From: Neochlamydia sp. S13 | Lineage (GTDB): Bacteria; Chlamydiota; Chlamydiia; Chlamydiales; Parachlamydiaceae | NCBI RefSeq assembly: GCF_000648235.2 | Contig: NZ_AP017977.1 | Coordinates: forward strand, 2,480,001-2,544,000 | Length of the DNA stretch: 64,000 nucleotides | Direction: 5' to 3' | Shown: positions 35,163 through 45,627 of the stretch, one piece after another | Position numbering within the stretch: the first letter of the stretch is position 1 | Layout of the letters: each line of letters starts with the position of its first letter | Notes under the pieces: model-generated | What the model saw: the letters and a program-made list of their open reading frames with translations, nothing else | Database searches by the model: none | What the model was told of the DNA's origin: nothing | Translations under genes and position numbers: made by a program

Positions 35163-37736
35163 TTAATTTTTAAGTGAATGGCGGCGAATAAGAGCTAGGA
35201 TAACCATGGTTTTAGGTTCAATTTTTTTTAAGTCTATTTGAGCAATTTGTTGAGGAGTTAAAGAGAGAGCTGATCGCATATCAAATAGATCTCTTTTTAA
35301 ACAGTCTATAATTTGCGCTGGCATAAAGAATTCTAAAGTTTTTATAGGCCTAGATGTGTGATCGACTCCTAGAATTCCTTTTAGCATGTCTGGGGTTATG
35401 CTTTCTTTTTTAAAATCAATCGCTTGGATTTGTTCACGGCTAAGATAATTAAGTAAGGAAAGCGGTATAATCGGCAATAAATATAAAAGGCTACTCTTCC
35501 CAAGGTTTTGTAGACTCTTATCTTTTATAGTAAGAGTATGCATAAAAACATTGATAGCAGCCTTACTAGCAGGAGAGAGCGTAAGAAGTTCAATCTTAGT
35601 GAAATCTATCTGCTTAATTTTTTCTGCAGAAAGTAGACGCGCAGCTTCAGGACTGAGTAAATCTCTTTGTAGGCAGTCGATGATTTGCTGGGGTTCAAAA
35701 AATTCTATGGTATTTTTTATTCCATTTGTTCTGGATTCTCCTACGATTTCATCCACCATAGCTTGCGTAATGTTTTCTTTTTTAAAATCAATCTGTTGAA
35801 TCTGTTGCTGAGTCAAATAATTGAGATAAACGGGGTTTAAAAAAGGCAATAAGTATAAGAAGCTAGGCTCTTGGAGGCTTTTTAAACTAGAGTCTTGTAT
35901 AGTGAGCCTGTGTATGATCGTATTCAGGCAAACAAAAATAAGGCGATCCTGTTCGAGCTTATATAAATCCAATTGGGTAAAATCTAGCTGTTCTACCTGT
36001 TTTCCTGAGATAGACTGTAAAGCTTCAGAATTGAATAGATTTCTTTGTAAGCAGTTGATAATTTGCTGAGGCGTAAAAAATTGAAGGTTGCTAGGTGAAT
36101 TTGTTCGCTGCCATCCTTTCCATCCTATTATCCCGCTAACCATAGCCTGTGTAATTTTCTCATTTTTAAAATCAATCGCTTGAATTTGCTCTGGTGTTAA
36201 ATGACGAAGATAAATAGGGTTGATGAAAGGCAATAAGTATAAAAGGCTAGCCTGCTGAAGGCTTTGTAAGCTCTTATCTTTCTTGGTGATTGTATCGATG
36301 ATCGTATTGAGGATCATTTGATTATGCTCTTGCTCATCTAGATTCACTTGCGTAAAGTTTATATTTCTCACTTGCTCAGAAGAGATTAGCCTACTAATTT
36401 TTCCATCAAATAAGCCATTATTTAAGCCAATCACTAGAGCGTTTGCAGATAAAGCTTTGATACTTTTTTCATTCTTGTAAATAATTCTAAACTGCTTAGC
36501 ACTTAGAAGATCGATATTAAGGCCTAACTTTTGCTCTTCAGTTAAGCATTCGATTAAATTGCTTGATAAATGCTCTATCACCAGCTCAAGGGAACTTATA
36601 TTTACTTGGCGTAGATCCCATAAAGTCAATTTTTTCAAAGTCTCGGCGGAATTAATAGCTAAGCCAAGCTCTTTCTTTCTTAACATCGTGGCTTGCTGGC
36701 TTAGAAACTTTGCCTGCCTAGTAGATAATTTGTTGATAGCGTCTATGCTCATATTAGACACTTCTTCTTCATCTAGCAGAAAAATTTTAAGAGCCGACTG
36801 CTCCCATGCAGCTTCGAGGTCTTTAATTTTCAGCTCCTTGAGAAGAGGATTTTTTGCTAATCGTCGAAAACGAGGTAGCAACTGAAAAGATTGATTAAAT
36901 TGATTGAGCCTATCCTCAATACGCTTCTGAAAACTAAGCAAGCTCTCTTTTTGTAAGCCTGTAATGTGTCGCATTTCATGTTCTTCTCTTTGGAGCCATG
37001 TATGCAGCGGTTGCTTCATGACACCCTCTATCCGATTATGATAGCGATCATGCGTTTCTGTAAAAAGATTACCTGGCTGATTTAGCTGTGCCTCTTTTGG
37101 CTCTAAGCTAAGAATAGGAGGGATCTCTTTTGTATTTAAGCTTTCAATTTCCTTAGTAGAAGGAAAAAAGAGTTGAAAAAGTAGAGATTGGCTTTGAGGT
37201 AAAAGAGCAGACTTAGGTATTGAGGTGCTTTCTTCAGGTAGAGCTTGCGGGGTAAACGTAGAGGGAAGCTTTTCCTTTTCTAAAGAGTGATAAGTAGGAG
37301 AAGAAAAAGAGGGAAGAGGATTGACCTCTTTTTTAACTGAAGAAAGCTTTTGCTCAGGTAGAGTTGGAGAAGAAAATTTATTACTACCTATATTTTTGGT
37401 TTTCTCATCGGTCGGATTTAACCTGGTCAAGACTTTAATCTGCTTAGTTTCGATACCGCTTATACATTCGTGCCAAAATTTTCTTACACTTTTTGATATC
37501 AATGCTAATCCACAAGAAAAAAAGGTAGCAGCCAAAGCTATTAAGCCTTTTTTTACTCGCCAGGCATAGCTAGAATGGTAAATATTTTCAGTGTAGATGG
37601 TGTAAGATCTGCCCGCTGAATCTTTCTTTACAATGGACGATGAGCCTTGATCCTTGTCGAGCGTCGCAACATCTAAATCTTCCATTTTCTCAGATCTTCT
37701 AGAAGCAGATGTTTTAAAAGCACTGGCATGTGTCAT
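35163..37736 (-). CDS. Large protein with three 125-residue repeats, unknown
   Basis: I do not recognise a family for this protein of about 857 residues. A GTG at 37748 would add four residues. The N-terminal 60 residues are polar, then comes one hydrophobic segment (about 65-85, GLIALAATFFSCGLALI), a low-complexity Ser/Pro/Lys region to about 230, and a helical middle. From about residue 450 there are three tandem repeats of some 125 residues, each with LSxxQIxxIDF, a SLLYLLPxIxPxYLxxLTxxQIQxIDFKxExIT segment and FFxPQQIIxCLQRDL. A fourth repeat begins (LTPQQIAQIDLKKIE) and ends. The layout (one membrane segment, long helical repeats) suits a host-interaction protein, but this is inference. 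Confidence 0.7.
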   Translation of the reverse strand: MTHASAFKTSASRRSEKMEDLDVATLDKDQGSSSIVKKDSAGRSYTIYTENIYHSSYAWRVKKGLIALAATFFSCGLALISKSVRKFWHECISGIETKQIKVLTRLNPTDEKTKNIGSNKFSSPTLPEQKLSSVKKEVNPLPSFSSPTYHSLEKEKLPSTFTPQALPEESTSIPKSALLPQSQSLLFQLFFPSTKEIESLNTKEIPPILSLEPKEAQLNQPGNLFTETHDRYHNRIEGVMKQPLHTWLQREEHEMRHITGLQKESLLSFQKRIEDRLNQFNQSFQLLPRFRRLAKNPLLKELKIKDLEAAWEQSALKIFLLDEEEVSNMSIDAINKLSTRQAKFLSQQATMLRKKELGLAINSAETLKKLTLWDLRQVNISSLELVIEHLSSNLIECLTEEQKLGLNIDLLSAKQFRIIYKNEKSIKALSANALVIGLNNGLFDGKISRLISSEQVRNINFTQVNLDEQEHNQMILNTIIDTITKKDKSLQSLQQASLLYLLPFINPIYLRHLTPEQIQAIDFKNEKITQAMVSGIIGWKGWQRTNSPSNLQFFTPQQIINCLQRNLFNSEALQSISGKQVEQLDFTQLDLYKLEQDRLIFVCLNTIIHRLTIQDSSLKSLQEPSFLYLLPFLNPVYLNYLTQQQIQQIDFKKENITQAMVDEIVGESRTNGIKNTIEFFEPQQIIDCLQRDLLSPEAARLLSAEKIKQIDFTKIELLTLSPASKAAINVFMHTLTIKDKSLQNLGKSSLLYLLPIIPLSLLNYLSREQIQAIDFKKESITPDMLKGILGVDHTSRPIKTLEFFMPAQIIDCLKRDLFDMRSALSLTPQQIAQIDLKKIEPKTMVILALIRRHSLKN

Positions 37737-37748
37737 ATTTTTTCTCAC

Positions 37749-38970
37749 TAATAAATGAAAATTGACTTTATTATATAAAAATAGAGTTTAAATAACCAGA
37801 TAAAATATGAATAATACTCCAAATTATTATGATTAATGAATTTTTAAGGAAAAGACTTTAGTTAGTAGCTTAAATGGAAGGATCTATTGATTCCATCTAC
37901 TAAGACCTTATCCATTCACTCGTATACGTTCCTTCTTGAAAATGGCTTAAAATTGACCTTTTTCCTGCTCTACAGAAATAATCACAGAGTATAGGAAAAG
38001 AATTTTTGTATGTCAAATAAACCAAGGTTTGCCATTAAAGAAATAATTCTTGTGGCAAATAAGAGGAAATAAATGAAATAAAATTTTTTATTCTTTTTCC
38101 TTGCATAAGTTGCTATTCTACTTTTTACCTTCCTGGAAGGTGTGCCGATGGAATGAATTGTTGTATGTCATATTTTTCTTTTGCATTTCTCTTAACTAAA
38201 GGTAGCTTATCTAACTATCCTCATACTAAAAAAGTCCCAAGGTAGAGAAAATTCTCAATTACAATTTGCAAATGTACTAAAGAAAATGTAAAATTTCCTA
38301 GGAAATACAAGATGCTATAAGCTTGGTAAGCCTTGCCCTTGCTGTAGGGAGCCGGTTTGGGCTAAAGCAGAACATAAAGTAGCTTTGTATTATCGGACGG
38401 GCAAAGAAATCGGGTGCAGCTTCTTTTAAATTTAAGAGATAAAAGTTTCTGAAGAGCGATTAAATCCCTTCAATAATCTGGGTGAATGAAGGTTACACGT
38501 GGCTTTTTCTCTGTTTGAGTATTAGAAGGTCTTTTTAAACATATTGTAGTCTACCTCGCTAACCCTTAAAGGATTAATAGGTCTTACTAGATAAAAGAGC
38601 TGCTAAACTGTTATTTGGCAAAATGTTTTTAAAATTAATTCTAACTTGTCTTGCTATCTAACATGGCTCTTCACTAGAAAGTGATCAAAGGGTTTCAATA
38701 AAACCTATAGATTTTTAAAAAAAATCTACCCTTGCCTCACATGCTAGCTCCCCATAGGTGAGCCTGCCCTATTTGCAAGGATTTATTAATAATCGTTAGG
38801 CCATGGCAGAAACCCTACGCTTTATAGCTTTATATCAATATTAATTCAGGCAAGCAGGAATATCCTATTTAAAATGGCTAATAAAATGTCTTGAGCCATC
38901 TCTAATTAAAACTTAAGAGATAGCTAAGAGTCTAAATAGATGCCATGGCTAAGATATTAACCAAAGCGGT
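37749..38970. other. 1.2-kb gene-poor region
   Basis: No intact gene is visible. Around 38310-38430 one frame reads YKLGKPCPCCREPVWAKAEH and continues to GKEIGCSFF before a stop, with a CPCC zinc-ribbon-like pattern that may be debris of a transposase or other protein. The remainder is AT-rich without recognisable RNA genes. Confidence 0.3.
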
Positions 38971-38973
38971 GGG

Positions 38974-39007
38974 GGCAAGTGTGACCCCACTTGCCTGTCC
39001 TTTTTTT
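38974..39007 (+). terminator. Strong terminator-like hairpin upstream of the Hsp70 gene
   Basis: GGCAAGTG (38974-38981) pairs with CACTTGCC (38988-38995) around a 6-nt loop, and TGTCC plus seven T follow. It lies only 46 bp before the Hsp70-like ATG, with no gene upstream that needs terminating. It may therefore be an attenuator in the Hsp70 leader or the end of an unseen small RNA. Confidence 0.55.
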
Positions 39008-39052
39008 AAAGTGTTTTTTGGAAGCTTTAGCTTTAAACGGGAGAAATAAGAG

Positions 39053-41824
39053 ATGAGATATATTATTGGAATTGATTTAGGAACGACAAATAGTTGCATT
39101 TCATATGTGGATACTCAACATCCCAAAGCTTCCATTCAATCTTTTGCTGTACCTCAGCTGCTGGGGCCCAGCTATATAGGACTACGCCATACCTTACCCT
39201 CTTTTGTATATCTTTCAGCTCCCATGGAGTGGCAAGGAGCAGCTTTAGATTTGCCTTGGAAAAAAAATAATGACACATTTGTAGGCTTTTTTGCCCATGC
39301 ACACGGAGCTAGGGTCCCCACGCGGCTTGTTCAGTCGGCTAAAAGCTGGCTAAGCTATTCAGTTGCTAATAGAAATGATAAAATCCTTCCCCCTGAAGCT
39401 AGTGAAGCGGATCAAAAAATCAGCCCCTTGGAGGCCACAGCGCATTATTTGAACCATATTCGTCATGCCTGGAATTACCTCATGGCTAAATCGAATCCTG
39501 AGGCAGAGTTTGAACAACAAGAGATTGTTCTGACAGTTCCTGCTTCTTTTGATGAAGTAGCAAGACGTTTAACTGTTGAGGCTGCTAAGATGGCAGGATT
39601 TATTCATTTAACCTTGCTTGAAGAACCCCAAGCAGCTTTTTATAGTTGGATCTCTTTACATGAAAATCAATGGCAGCAACAGATGCAGGCAGGACAAACT
39701 ATCCTTGTCTGTGATGTAGGAGGCGGTACTACGGATTTTAGTTTGATAGAAGTGCAGCAAGGAAAAAGCGAGCTAACTTTAAACCGTAGGGCTGTAGGTG
39801 ATCATCTGTTATTAGGGGGTGATAACATGGATATTGCTCTTGCCCACTATCTTGAAGAAAGGCTATCTCATGAGTATGGAAAAAGAGATTTCCAGCTTAT
39901 TCAATGGCTGCAGCTGAAACATCAAGCTAAAGCTGCTAAGGAAGCTTTGCTAGAAAATGCAGCCTCTGCTGTAGATCATTTTACAGTTTTGTTGCAAGGT
40001 TCAGGGTCTGCGGTAGTTAAAGGAAGCTTATCTATCCAGGTTAAACGCCAAGAAGTGGCTCATTTATTATTAAATGGGTTTTTTGCACAATATTCTCTTG
40101 AAGAAGCTCTTCAATTACGCAGGTCTACAGGATTTCGGATGGTAGGCCTTCCCTACGAAGAAGAGCCTTCTATCACCAAACATTTAGCTACGTTCTTAAA
40201 GCGCTCGCAGTTTCAAAAAGCTCCTGACTACATTCTTTTTAATGGGGGTTCCATGAAGCCTACTATTTTTCAGCAAGCTCTTATATGCTCATTGGAAAGA
40301 TGGTATCCGGGCTCACAAACAAAAATTTTGGAAAGCGTAGGTCTTGATATAGCTGTGGCCCGAGGAGCCGCTTACTATGGAAAAGTACGTCGAGGCTATG
40401 GAGTAAGGATAGCTAGTGGAATCCCCAAAACCTATTATCTAGGAATTGATGTTAAAAAATTTGATGGTACAGTTTCAAACCAAGCTTTGACTCTTTTGCC
40501 TCGAGGAGCTGAAGAAGGTGCAAGCTATCAATGTGAACATACTTTTTCATTGCGGCCCAATGTACCCGTCTCGTTTAGCTTATATACATCACAAGTGCGT
40601 TTAGATGACCAAAAGGGAGATATAATAGAGATCGATAATCAAGAACTGCAGGCAATGCCTGCCATTCATACCATTTTGCGTGTAGGGAAAAAGCAGCTCT
40701 CTGAAAGTGTCCTAGATAATATCCCTGTAAAGCTTCATATAAAGCTGACAGCTATCGGCACATTAGAAGTATGGTTGCAATCGCCAACAACCGGGCATCG
40801 CTGGCCTTTAGAATTTCAAGTACGGCAGATATCAGGCCAAGAAAATAATGTTTCCTCCTTAGAGTCGAAACGCCAGGATGAAAGTTTTGATTCCTCCTAT
40901 TTAAAGTCATCTCAAGAGTATCTTCGCGAAATATTTACAAGCTCGACTAAAGCAGAAAAAATGATGGAAAAATTGGAGAATTATTTAGATAGAGCACGCC
41001 TAGATTGGCCTTTAAGCCTATTGAGAGGATTGTTTGATACCTTGTTAAGCTTAGCTGATCAACGTAAAGCCTCTGCTGATCTTGAGCCACGCTGGTGGAA
41101 TATGATAGGCTTTTTTCTGCGACCTGGCTTTGGCTATCCTTTGGATGATTTTCGCATCAAAGAATTATGGAAGATTATTTTAGGAGATTTTAAGTTAGCC
41201 AAGTCTTTTGAATGCCTCATTCAACAGTGGATCTGTTATCGCCGCATAGCGGGTGGTTTAAATAAAGGCCAGCAAATTCAGTTAGCTAATGATATTCTGG
41301 CCACCCTATTACCTAATAAGACTTCTAAAATTATTCTTAAAAGTAAAAATGATATCTATTCTTATTCAGAAAAAATAAGAACGTTAGCTTCATTTGAATG
41401 GCTCGATCTGGCCCTAAAAAGAAAAATAGGACTAGCCATTCTCACCCGCATTTGTGCTGATGAAGCAGTGGCTGCAGATTATTGGGCTTTGGGTCGTATA
41501 GGAGCCCGTCATTTAATCTATGGATCTCTAGCCTATGTAGTTCCCAGCGAGGAGTGCTCTAGATGGATTGAATCTTTACTTAAGCTTTCTCCCCACGATC
41601 CATTAGCTCATCTTCTAGGTCAATTAGCTAGGAAAACGGCTCATCGTGAAGTAGATATTTCGCAAACTACTTTAGATAATATTTTGAACACTTTTTCTCT
41701 TCTTCCTCAACATGAGCATTTGCAGAGAATGTTGACTCAAACTGCTACTTTAACCTTACAAGAGCAAGAGCAGGCTTTTGGTGAGAAATTACCTGCCGGC
41801 TTAATTTTAGAAAGAGAAAAATAG
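39053..41824 (+). CDS. Unusual long Hsp70-family protein
   Basis: This 923-residue protein has a DnaK-type ATPase domain: IIGIDLGTTNSCISYVD (residues 4-20), an EEPQAAFYSW segment near 195, the phosphate-2 motif DVGGGTTDFSLIE near 221, LLLGGDNMDIALA, and the adenosine motif LFNGGSMKP near 400. A short substrate-domain-like beta region follows (to about 590). The C-terminal 320 residues are not the DnaK lid but an alpha-helical domain like that of bacterial Hsp70 variants annotated with DUF3731. There is no EEVD-like or disordered end. ATP-driven chaperone function is likely; clients and cochaperones are unknown. A terminator-like hairpin stands in its leader. Confidence 0.85.
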   Translation: MRYIIGIDLGTTNSCISYVDTQHPKASIQSFAVPQLLGPSYIGLRHTLPSFVYLSAPMEWQGAALDLPWKKNNDTFVGFFAHAHGARVPTRLVQSAKSWLSYSVANRNDKILPPEASEADQKISPLEATAHYLNHIRHAWNYLMAKSNPEAEFEQQEIVLTVPASFDEVARRLTVEAAKMAGFIHLTLLEEPQAAFYSWISLHENQWQQQMQAGQTILVCDVGGGTTDFSLIEVQQGKSELTLNRRAVGDHLLLGGDNMDIALAHYLEERLSHEYGKRDFQLIQWLQLKHQAKAAKEALLENAASAVDHFTVLLQGSGSAVVKGSLSIQVKRQEVAHLLLNGFFAQYSLEEALQLRRSTGFRMVGLPYEEEPSITKHLATFLKRSQFQKAPDYILFNGGSMKPTIFQQALICSLERWYPGSQTKILESVGLDIAVARGAAYYGKVRRGYGVRIASGIPKTYYLGIDVKKFDGTVSNQALTLLPRGAEEGASYQCEHTFSLRPNVPVSFSLYTSQVRLDDQKGDIIEIDNQELQAMPAIHTILRVGKKQLSESVLDNIPVKLHIKLTAIGTLEVWLQSPTTGHRWPLEFQVRQISGQENNVSSLESKRQDESFDSSYLKSSQEYLREIFTSSTKAEKMMEKLENYLDRARLDWPLSLLRGLFDTLLSLADQRKASADLEPRWWNMIGFFLRPGFGYPLDDFRIKELWKIILGDFKLAKSFECLIQQWICYRRIAGGLNKGQQIQLANDILATLLPNKTSKIILKSKNDIYSYSEKIRTLASFEWLDLALKRKIGLAILTRICADEAVAADYWALGRIGARHLIYGSLAYVVPSEECSRWIESLLKLSPHDPLAHLLGQLARKTAHREVDISQTTLDNILNTFSLLPQHEHLQRMLTQTATLTLQEQEQAFGEKLPAGLILEREK

Positions 41825-41983
41825 GGATAGAAAAACTTTTTATCATAAGGAGCAAAGCCGAACGAGTATAAAGCTTAAGAGAAGCTAAGCACTTATGTTA
41901 TTAAGTATGATGCAAACTTTTTAAAGAACTTGTTTATTAAAAGGCCTGGGTGGGCAAGTAATTAATAAATAGATTGTTTTGAA

Positions 41984-43921
41984 TTAGGGGGCAGTCGGTA
42001 AGCTTGTAAAAAGCGTTTCTACTTCTGGGGAAGGAGGAGAAATTGATGAATGGCTGACAAGTTCATGGGCTCGTGATAAAGCTTTTAACATATGATGCTG
42101 AGGCTGCCGCTCATCAAAGACAAAAAGGTTTTCCTTACCTAACGATTCAATAATCCCTGAGGCACAAAATACATCCCATAAAGGAGGCGTAATTCCGCAA
42201 GTGATTAAGTGGCGCTCTGAGTTTTTAAGATAATTATTCAGCTGTTGCAAGGCAAGGCAGGAAGTGGCATCAATATCGCGCGCATTTTTAAGTTGTAAAA
42301 TGATAACTTTAGTTTTGTTATCATCTTCTGTAATGGACTTCAATGTGGATTGAAACAAATCAGCTGCCCCAAAGAAAAGTTCTCCTTCTACTTTGATGAA
42401 ACGTATGTTTTTTTCTTTATGAGCACCAGATCTATCGAGGTTAATAAGCTCACCTGCCTGGTCAAAATCATATTCGATTAGTTGTGGAATAGCTGCTTTT
42501 TTTAGATATAATGTAATCGAGATGATGATACCAATGTAGAAGGCAACATCTAGGCTAAAAAATAGGCATGATAAGATGGTAGCCCACAAAACTAAGGCAT
42601 CCGAATTAGTCGCCTTCATGCATACAAGGAATTGTTTAGGATTTACAAGATTGGCGGCAGTGATTAATAAAATGGCAGCAAAAGTTGTTAAAGGAATCTT
42701 GGTGATGAAAAAGACAAAAGCTCCTAACAATAAGGCAACAACTAATGAGTTCATAATACTAGCAAAGCGTGTTTTGGCTCCCAAGGTAACATTAAGGTTA
42801 CTGCGGGAAGCACTGCCTGAGATAGGCATAGCTCCAATAAAAGAGGCCAGTAAGTTACCCATTCCAATCCCGAAAATCTCTTGATTGATTGAAAGGGCAT
42901 GGCCTGTTCCCGCAGCGATTGATTTGGAAGTGGAAGTGGTTTCCATGATACTTAAGAGCGCAATAGCAAAAGAGACAGGAAGCAATTCATTCATAATACC
43001 GGTATTAAAAAAGAATAACTTAACATGAGGAATAGCATTTTTTAATTCCCCGGTGTCTTCTACTAAAAGAATTTTATGCACTGATTGCTGGGCATCAAAG
43101 GCAAAGAAATGATCAATAAAATTGCCAATAGCGGGGATCTGTAAAAGATAAACGCTTACAGCAGCAAAGATTAAAGAGAGAAAAGCTGCTGGAATACGCT
43201 GATTGGTGCGTCTTAAAAAAATAAGCAAGGCCAGGCTTGCCATTCCTATCAAAGTCGTAGGAATATGGATGCTACGCCATTGAGCTAAAAGATAGGCTCC
43301 TCGTTCATAAAGTGAATGGACGCCAGGCATGAAGCTGAGGCCTAGGAGAACGTAGGATTGAGTAATTACCATTGCAAGGGCAGTGCCGACAATATATCCT
43401 ATAATAACGGTATAGCTGACAAATTGGGTAAGCCTTCCTAACTTGCATCCTGCTGCTACGATCTGTAAAAAACCGGTTAAAAAGGTTAACTGCGTTAGGA
43501 TTTGCAGAGCAATAATATCGCGATCTACTCCGACTACTTCACGATAATGATGATAAAGAACTTCTGCTGTGCCTGCTTGTACCAAAATAGCAATGGCGTT
43601 ACTAGGACCTACTACAAGTTGAGGTGAAGATCCTAATAGACTCGCTAAAATAGAGGAATAAATGGCTGCAAAAAGACCACTCGATAAAGGCAGGCCGGCA
43701 AGAAGAGCTGCTGCCATCGCTTGAGGCAAAGTAATCAAGGCCACGGTTAGAGCAGCGATTGCATCACTGCGGAAAGTGTTCCAAGAATAAGCGGAAATTT
43801 CCCTTTTTAAAAGAGAAAATGAGATGTCATCTGAAAGGTAATTGGCGCCCATAAAAAGAGATTTGTTTTTACACAAGTATACTAAATTAAATTTATAGAA
43901 AAGTCTATTTATTTTTAACAT
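41984..43921 (-). CDS. SulP family anion transporter with STAS domain
   Basis: This 645-residue integral membrane protein has the SulP signature region (AALTVALITLPQAMAAALLAGLPLSSGLFAAIYSS), GSSPQLVVGPSNAIAILVQ and ISGSASRSN. A C-terminal STAS domain covers about residues 500-620, with ILQLKNARDIDATSCLALQQL. SulP proteins carry sulfate, bicarbonate or dicarboxylates; the substrate is not evident. The start is uncertain: neither the ATG at 43921 nor the in-frame one at 43852 (MGANYLSDD) has a good RBS. It is divergent from der. Confidence 0.9.
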   Translation of the reverse strand: MLKINRLFYKFNLVYLCKNKSLFMGANYLSDDISFSLLKREISAYSWNTFRSDAIAALTVALITLPQAMAAALLAGLPLSSGLFAAIYSSILASLLGSSPQLVVGPSNAIAILVQAGTAEVLYHHYREVVGVDRDIIALQILTQLTFLTGFLQIVAAGCKLGRLTQFVSYTVIIGYIVGTALAMVITQSYVLLGLSFMPGVHSLYERGAYLLAQWRSIHIPTTLIGMASLALLIFLRRTNQRIPAAFLSLIFAAVSVYLLQIPAIGNFIDHFFAFDAQQSVHKILLVEDTGELKNAIPHVKLFFFNTGIMNELLPVSFAIALLSIMETTSTSKSIAAGTGHALSINQEIFGIGMGNLLASFIGAMPISGSASRSNLNVTLGAKTRFASIMNSLVVALLLGAFVFFITKIPLTTFAAILLITAANLVNPKQFLVCMKATNSDALVLWATILSCLFFSLDVAFYIGIIISITLYLKKAAIPQLIEYDFDQAGELINLDRSGAHKEKNIRFIKVEGELFFGAADLFQSTLKSITEDDNKTKVIILQLKNARDIDATSCLALQQLNNYLKNSERHLITCGITPPLWDVFCASGIIESLGKENLFVFDERQPQHHMLKALSRAHELVSHSSISPPSPEVETLFTSLPTAP

Positions 43922-43967
43922 TTAAAATGTTATGATTTGTCAACTAAACATTAAAATCGATAGAGTT

Positions 43968-45395
43968 ATGACACATTTACCTAAACTAGCTATTGTAGGA
44001 CGACCTAACGTAGGAAAATCCGCTCTTTTTAATCGTATCTGTAAAAAAAAGATCGCCATTGTTGATGAAGCTGAAGGAATTACACGCGATCGTTTGTATA
44101 GTCAAGCTGAGTTTTTTGGCAGAGCTTTTGAAGTAATCGATACTGGCGGGATGGATTACCATTCGCACGCAGATTTTAATGAGCATATTTTACGCCAAGC
44201 GGAAGTAGCGATTGAAGAAGCGGACACAATTGTAATGGTAGTAGACGCTCATCTGGGAATTACCAAGTTAGATAAAGAAATTTCAAAAATTTTGCTAAAA
44301 ACTAAAAAACCTGTTTGCTTGGCTGTCAATAAGATTGATAATGGAGCCCAAGAATACCTCCTGCATGAATTTCACTCTCTAGGAATCAAGAAGATGATTT
44401 CAGTATCTGCTGCGCAAGGCTGGCATATGGCTGAGCTTTTAGAGGAAGCCTTTGAAGACCTAGAGCAAGACGACTTGCAAGCAGAAGAGGATTTGGCTAC
44501 CAAAGTAGCAATTGTCGGGCGTCCCAATGTAGGGAAATCCTCACTTATTAATTTTCTATTAGATGAAGAGCGTTGCATTGTGAGTCCCATTCCAGGTACG
44601 ACTAGGGATAGTATAGATGTCTCTGTAACCCACCAAGATGATCATTTTCGCTTAATCGATACAGCTGGTATACGTCGTAAGCATGCTGAACATGAAGTGG
44701 TAGACAAATTTGCAGCTATTCGTACGGAAAGGGCTATAGAACGCGCAGATATTTGTGTGCTGATGTTAGATGCCCAACAGGGTATGACCGTACAGGATAA
44801 GAAGATTGCTAATAAAATCGAAGAAAGTGGCAAAGGATGTATTCTGGTATTTAATAAATGGGATCTGGTTAAAGGATTTCGTATGGAACATTGTTTAAAA
44901 GACATCAATGACGAGGTTTCTTTTTTAAGTCATTGTCCTAAGATCTTTATGTCGGCTACCACGGGAAGAAATGTTGAAAAGCTTTTTGAAGAAATTAAAA
45001 GCGTGCAAGAACATTCTTTAAAACGTATTCCTACGCATCAGCTTAATAAATTTATTGAAAGTGCGCTACAGAAGAATCATCCTCCCATGATTGGCGGTAA
45101 ACGCTTAAGGATTTACTATATGGCGCAAGTGGATGTACAGCCGCCCAAGTTTATCCTCTTTGTTAATTATCCTAACCTGATGAGTGAAAGTTATAAGAAG
45201 TATCTTTATAATCAGTTCCGGGAAACTTATGGATTCGTAGGCGTTCCTTTAGAGCTGTATGTAAAAGGAAAGAAAAAAACTACTTTCTCTGAACGAAAGG
45301 CCAAAAGTCAGCTTCAACCTCAGGAAAAGTATCAAGAAGATGATGAAATCGTACAGGCTTACGAGGATTTTGAAGAAGAAGAAAACACCCTATAA
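43968..45395 (+). CDS. der: Ribosome assembly GTPase Der (EngA)
   Basis: Der is a tandem GTPase required for 50S subunit maturation. The first G domain has GRPNVGKSALFNR (11-23), DTGG (58-61) and NKID (121-124); the second has GRPNVGKSSLINFL (184-197), DTAG and NKWD; a KH-like C-terminal domain follows. The acidic tail EEEENTL is typical of a flexible end. I chose ATG 43968 (MTHLPKLAIVGRPN), because the family starts here; an ATG at 43932 would add 12 unlikely residues. Confidence 0.96.
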   Translation: MTHLPKLAIVGRPNVGKSALFNRICKKKIAIVDEAEGITRDRLYSQAEFFGRAFEVIDTGGMDYHSHADFNEHILRQAEVAIEEADTIVMVVDAHLGITKLDKEISKILLKTKKPVCLAVNKIDNGAQEYLLHEFHSLGIKKMISVSAAQGWHMAELLEEAFEDLEQDDLQAEEDLATKVAIVGRPNVGKSSLINFLLDEERCIVSPIPGTTRDSIDVSVTHQDDHFRLIDTAGIRRKHAEHEVVDKFAAIRTERAIERADICVLMLDAQQGMTVQDKKIANKIEESGKGCILVFNKWDLVKGFRMEHCLKDINDEVSFLSHCPKIFMSATTGRNVEKLFEEIKSVQEHSLKRIPTHQLNKFIESALQKNHPPMIGGKRLRIYYMAQVDVQPPKFILFVNYPNLMSESYKKYLYNQFRETYGFVGVPLELYVKGKKKTTFSERKAKSQLQPQEKYQEDDEIVQAYEDFEEEENTL

Positions 45396-45627
45396 GTTTC
45401 TTGTTATCCAATAATTTTAAAATAGAAAGCTTCTTTCAGTCCTTTACCCTTTATTTATAGCTGATGGCTTTTAAAATAATTTTTAATCAAGCTCTAAACC
45501 TTTATGAAGAGGCGTATTTGCTTAACCACTCTCTGTGAGTTGTGATTACCTCTAGATTAAAAAGAGGAGAGGGGAGATAAATGCTTTCTGAAGAAAAACT
45601 AAGTAAACAGACTTTCCAGGTTAGCTC

